Part shown: in pieces, positions 4,743 through 7,584 of the stretch
Numbering within the stretch: the first letter of the stretch is position 1
Layout of the letters: every line of letters starts with the position of its first letter
Source of the DNA: Acidobacteriota bacterium
GTDB taxonomy: Bacteria > Acidobacteriota > Terriglobia > Terriglobales > Acidobacteriaceae
DNA: 7,584 nucleotides
NCBI GenBank assembly: GCA_021778875.1
Contig: JAJYBT010000096.1
Span: 1-7,584, forward strand
Direction: 5' to 3'
Program-made: the position numbers and the translations under genes
The notes under the pieces: model-generated
What the model saw: only the letters and a program-made list of their open reading frames with translations
Databases searched by the model: none
Told to the model about the DNA's origin: nothing

Positions 4743-7584
4743 TCACTTCCTGCCATCAAACGCCGTGCGGGGAACCGTTACCGACCCGATCCGGCCTGAG
4801 TTCTCATCCACCACCATCACGCGCAGCGAGCCCGCTACGGGCGTCGCGTCCACCGGCTCCTCAAACGGAATCCCATCGCGCAGCGCCTTCTGGTAGGTCT
4901 CCGGCTTCAGCCGCAGGCCCAGCGTCTTGCCCGTCACCTGTGCCTTTTGCACCGCGTCATCGCGCTTCACCAGAAAGATGTCCAGCTTGTCCATCCAGCG
5001 CCCGCCCTGTTGCGCCATCTGCAGGTCCGTCGCGGCAATGTTCAGCTTCAGCGTCCACTGGTTCGACGCGCCTGCAGGCTCTGCCGTGAGCCCGATTTCG
5101 TTCGCATCCTTTGCCTGCCACACCGCCTCACGGAAGCGGTCCTTCATGCCCGCCGGTTCCTTCGAGTAAAGGTACCCCGTCCGATAGCGCAGTCTTACAT
5201 CGCGCCGCCCCGGCAGCTTCACCATCAGCGTGTGGTACTTATCGTCCGCCGGAGCGCTGGGTGTAAAGCTCAGCAGATAGGCTGCCCGGCCGTCTTCCAC
5301 CACGTCATTCAACTCCCGCGCAATGTCGCCCGACCGCCGAAACACCCGGCCCCCGGTCGCCGTGGCCACATCGCGGAAGATGCCCTGCACCGGATGCAGG
5401 TCCTGCTGCATCTGGGCCGCCTCGCGCCCAGGGCTCAGACTTCCGCCCGCGTCACCCATGACTGAAGTGGCGGCATCGCGATCGGAGCGCCCGATCGCAA
5501 GCACATTCCGCGTGCCGATGTCCGCGCCAACCCCGCCTGCCTCAAGCTGCGAAGCATCCAGCGGATAGACGCTGACATGCGCATTGTTCAATGCCTCCTG
5601 CACGTCGATTGCAATCGGAGCGAGATACTTCGCCGTCTTCTCCGCTCGCATTGTCGCGTTGCTCCAGTCCGCCAGCACATTGTCACTCGCAATCCATACC
5701 AGGCTCTTGTGGCCGGGCAGCGCAGCCATGTGCCGCGCCACTCCCAGCAACTTCGCCAGCGCCACTGCTTCAGGATTGCTCCCCAGGTCCTGCAGTTGCG
5801 GATCAATCGGCGTCGTGGCAGCCGTTGTTGGTGCGCCGCCCCCTGAATTGCCAAAGGTGGCCGGGTCCCTGTTCGCGTTCCCGTTCACATACGCCAGGTC
5901 GCCAATGCTGTGTACCCACTCGATCTGCTGCCGGTTGCGCTGCTCCGCGTCCTGCGCCTCCGCCAGCGCCTGCGCATCGGGTATCCACTTCGCAAGGCGC
6001 GTGGCCACCTGCGCGTGATCCACGGTCGGCTCCTGCAGCACATCAAAGCTATTCAATCGCATCGCGTACAAACCCACCCGCTCGTCCGCAGGCAGCGCCT
6101 TCAGAAATCGCAACGCCTCGCTTCGTGCGTAGTTCAGATCGCTCCACGCCAGGCTGCTCGCATCCATCAGCAGAACCGTCATGCCGGTTTCCGCCTGGTT
6201 CGGCGTTGCGTCGTGAACACCCTCTGCCGGATGGTTGGTGAAGATCCGCGCGTGCGTTGTATCCGCTGGCTGTGGCGCAGGCGCAGGCGCTGCGCCCGCC
6301 TGGCTCAGGAACCGTACCGTCTGCTTCTGCCCGTTGTCGTAAATCTCAAAGTCATCCGGCTTCAGGTCCGTCACCGGATGCCCCTTCTTGTCGTACACCA
6401 CCACGCCCACATCCACCAGCCGCGCCGTCGTGTGCAGCGTAAATCCAGAATCCGCCGCGGTCGGCGCTGCATTGGCGGGCAGGTCCGGCAAACCTGCCGC
6501 ATCCGCTACGCTCACTTCTGGAACCACAGGCGGCGCTGGTGCGGCAGGTGGCGCCGGAGCCGGTATGGCCGTCGCCGTCTCAGGACTTGCTGACGCGCCT
6601 GCCCCCGTCGTCGCCGTTTCGCCTGCCGTGGGTGAACCGCTTGCCGCGGGAACCGCGGCAGTTGATTCAGCCGCGCCCGCTGCCGGTATCGCCTCCGTCC
6701 CTGATGCCTCGTTCTCCGTCAGAATGCGCACATCCGCGCGGAACATGTGGTACTGCTCAAACTCCGCGTCATTCAGCGATGTCTGCAGCGGCTGCATTGC
6801 GTGCGCCACGGCATAGTTGTAAGTCGGGTCAAACTGGTGCGTCTGCGCCATCGCTCGGGCAATGCTCTTCTGCGGGCAGAAGTACGTCTTCCCTCCGATA
6901 TCCACCGCGCCATACACCACTAGGATGTCCGCCTTCACCACCGGGTCAGACGGCTGCAGGTCGGCCTGCACCATCAGGCGAAGTATGGTTCCAGTGGCTG
7001 GGTCCACGGCCATCTCTCCCCGGTAGCTCACAACCTTCCGGAAGGGAAGCATCTGTCCGACATAGGAGACGGACTGTGGGACTACGCAGCAGTAATTGAT
7101 CGTGTAGTGCGACTTCTCCTTCGGCACCGCAAACGCAAAAACCGCCAGTTGCCCCACGGCATGCTGCTCCCAGTGGCTCCAGACCAGCTTGCTCTGCGCC
7201 GCATCCACCAGCACGGTGCCAAGAATCGGCCCGAAGGCGCCATACGCGCTCAGTCCCTGTGTCGCCGGCGGGGGCTTCTTGCTCTCGCCCGTATCCACCA
7301 GCTCGCGGCCGCCACGATACAGCATCGTTGCGCTGGAGACGCCCACGCCATGCAGCGGCTGATAGGGAGTCACCCCGTCCACCCGCTGGACCTGAGGCGT
7401 GTCCTGAAAGAGAGTTGTCCTGCGCGTGGCAAAAAAATCGGGCAGTCGCGGAATTGCCTTGCTCACGTAGCCCACCACCAGGCCCATGATGCGGCGCTGC
7501 GTGGTCACGTCCGGCGTGGGTGTTGCAGGGATGTCCGCAGCCGGGAGATTCAGAAATGCCGACTCATCCGCCAGCGCCAGCAGA
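4743..7584 (-). CDS. Large VWFA-related domain protein with extra N-terminal domain (5' end outside window)
   Basis: The minus strand is open from the right edge to TGA at 4745-4743. A GTG at 7508 could be called as the start, giving 921 residues, but 25 more codons upstream are open (including FLNLPAADIPATPTPD), so the true start and any signal peptide lie beyond the window. Numbered from that GTG: residues 5-265 form a domain seen in other Acidobacteriota secreted proteins (AIPRLPDFFATRRTTLFQD; YGAFGPILGTVL; SYRGEMAVDPATGTILRL; VDIGGKTYFCPQKS). Residues 266-353 are an Ala/Pro/Thr-rich linker. Residues 354-400 are the vWA entry segment (LVDVGVVVYDKKGHPV). About 441-655 is the vWA core, with TVLLMDASS (D449, S451), an inserted segment at about 515-577, LPGHKSLVWIASDN and VSVYPLDASQ. 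Residues 708-780 hold ATATGGRVFRRSG and LRYRTGYLY, and 790-921 is a C-terminal domain resembling the end of the neighbouring vWA protein. Function is unknown; an envelope or secreted protein-binding role is inferred. Confidence 0.9.
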   Translation of the reverse strand, partial: LLALADESAFLNLPAADIPATPTPDVTTQRRIMGLVVGYVSKAIPRLPDFFATRRTTLFQDTPQVQRVDGVTPYQPLHGVGVSSATMLYRGGRELVDTGESKKPPPATQGLSAYGAFGPILGTVLVDAAQSKLVWSHWEQHAVGQLAVFAFAVPKEKSHYTINYCCVVPQSVSYVGQMLPFRKVVSYRGEMAVDPATGTILRLMVQADLQPSDPVVKADILVVYGAVDIGGKTYFCPQKSIARAMAQTHQFDPTYNYAVAHAMQPLQTSLNDAEFEQYHMFRADVRILTENEASGTEAIPAAGAAESTAAVPAASGSPTAGETATTGAGASASPETATAIPAPAPPAAPAPPVVPEVSVADAAGLPDLPANAAPTAADSGFTLHTTARLVDVGVVVYDKKGHPVTDLKPDDFEIYDNGQKQTVRFLSQAGAAPAPAPQPADTTHARIFTNHPAEGVHDATPNQAETGMTVLLMDASSLAWSDLNYARSEALRFLKALPADERVGLYAMRLNSFDVLQEPTVDHAQVATRLAKWIPDAQALAEAQDAEQRNRQQIEWVHSIGDLAYVNGNANRDPATFGNSGGGAPTTAATTPIDPQLQDLGSNPEAVALAKLLGVARHMAALPGHKSLVWIASDNVLADWSNATMRAEKTAKYLAPIAIDVQEALNNAHVSVYPLDASQLEAGGVGADIGTRNVLAIGRSDRDAATSVMGDAGGSLSPGREAAQMQQDLHPVQGIFRDVATATGGRVFRRSGDIARELNDVVEDGRAAYLLSFTPSAPADDKYHTLMVKLPGRRDVRLRYRTGYLYSKEPAGMKDRFREAVWQAKDANEIGLTAEPAGASNQWTLKLNIAATDLQMAQQGGRWMDKLDIFLVKRDDAVQKAQVTGKTLGLRLKPETYQKALRDGIPFEEPVDATPVAGSLRVMVVDENSGRIGSVTVPRTAFDGRK
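6450..6716 (-). repeat. Low-complexity Ala/Pro/Thr-rich linker segment within the large vWA gene
   Basis: These roughly 89 codons encode almost only Ala, Pro, Thr, Ser, Gly, Glu and Val, including alternating A-P and P-P-A-P runs. The segment separates the N-terminal domain from the vWA entry segment and is probably a flexible, extended tether. It has no perfect tandem unit; the repetition is in composition. Confidence 0.75.

Noticed and set aside
3622..4896. A 424-codon open frame on the plus strand opposite the vWA genes
   Set aside because: It spans two recognised genes and their spacer, has Arg/His/Gln-rich composition and shows no domain or good ribosome binding site. It is the shadow of the opposite strand.

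Overview
The window is a GC-rich piece of a bacterial chromosome, most likely from an Acidobacteriota (class Terriglobia-like) genome. The main evidence is two adjacent secreted proteins of the 'VWFA-related Acidobacterial domain' type (family TIGR03436), a family greatly expanded in that phylum. One of them also carries an N-terminal domain I recognise from Acidobacteriota secreted proteins. This assignment rests on remembered family patterns, not on a search.

Layout, left to right. (1) Positions 1-456, minus strand: the N-terminal 152 codons of an APC-superfamily amino acid/polyamine permease, cut by the left edge. (2) 496-2112, minus strand: a PYROXD2/phytoene-desaturase-like FAD oxidoreductase interrupted by a single in-frame amber codon at 721-723; the 74 codons after the stop still encode the conserved C-terminal FAD-binding block. 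It lies 39 bp upstream of the permease on the same strand, so the two probably share a transcript. (3) 2113-2293: a 181-bp divergent intergenic region with a GC-rich hairpin and a clear Shine-Dalgarno for the next gene. (4) 2294-2803, plus strand: a single-domain universal stress protein (UspA family). (5) 2834-2864: a strong hairpin terminator with A- and T-tracts on its two arms, placed to serve both convergent genes. (6) 2893-4653, minus strand: a secreted vWA protein with a signal peptide. (7) 4743 to the right edge, minus strand: a large vWA protein with an extra N-terminal domain and an Ala/Pro/Thr-rich linker; its start lies beyond the window. The two vWA genes are 89 bp apart in the same orientation and are probably co-transcribed. 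They share the vWA core and a C-terminal domain, which suggests an old tandem duplication.

Functionally the window has three units: an oxidoreductase-permease pair whose first gene appears broken, a solitary stress protein, and a two-gene locus for envelope or secreted vWA proteins of unknown role. I see no tRNA, rRNA, CRISPR array, insertion sequence, phage gene or defence gene. I found no convincing new multi-gene system. The observations most worth checking are the isolated amber codon in an otherwise intact oxidoreductase and the domain fusion in the large vWA protein.
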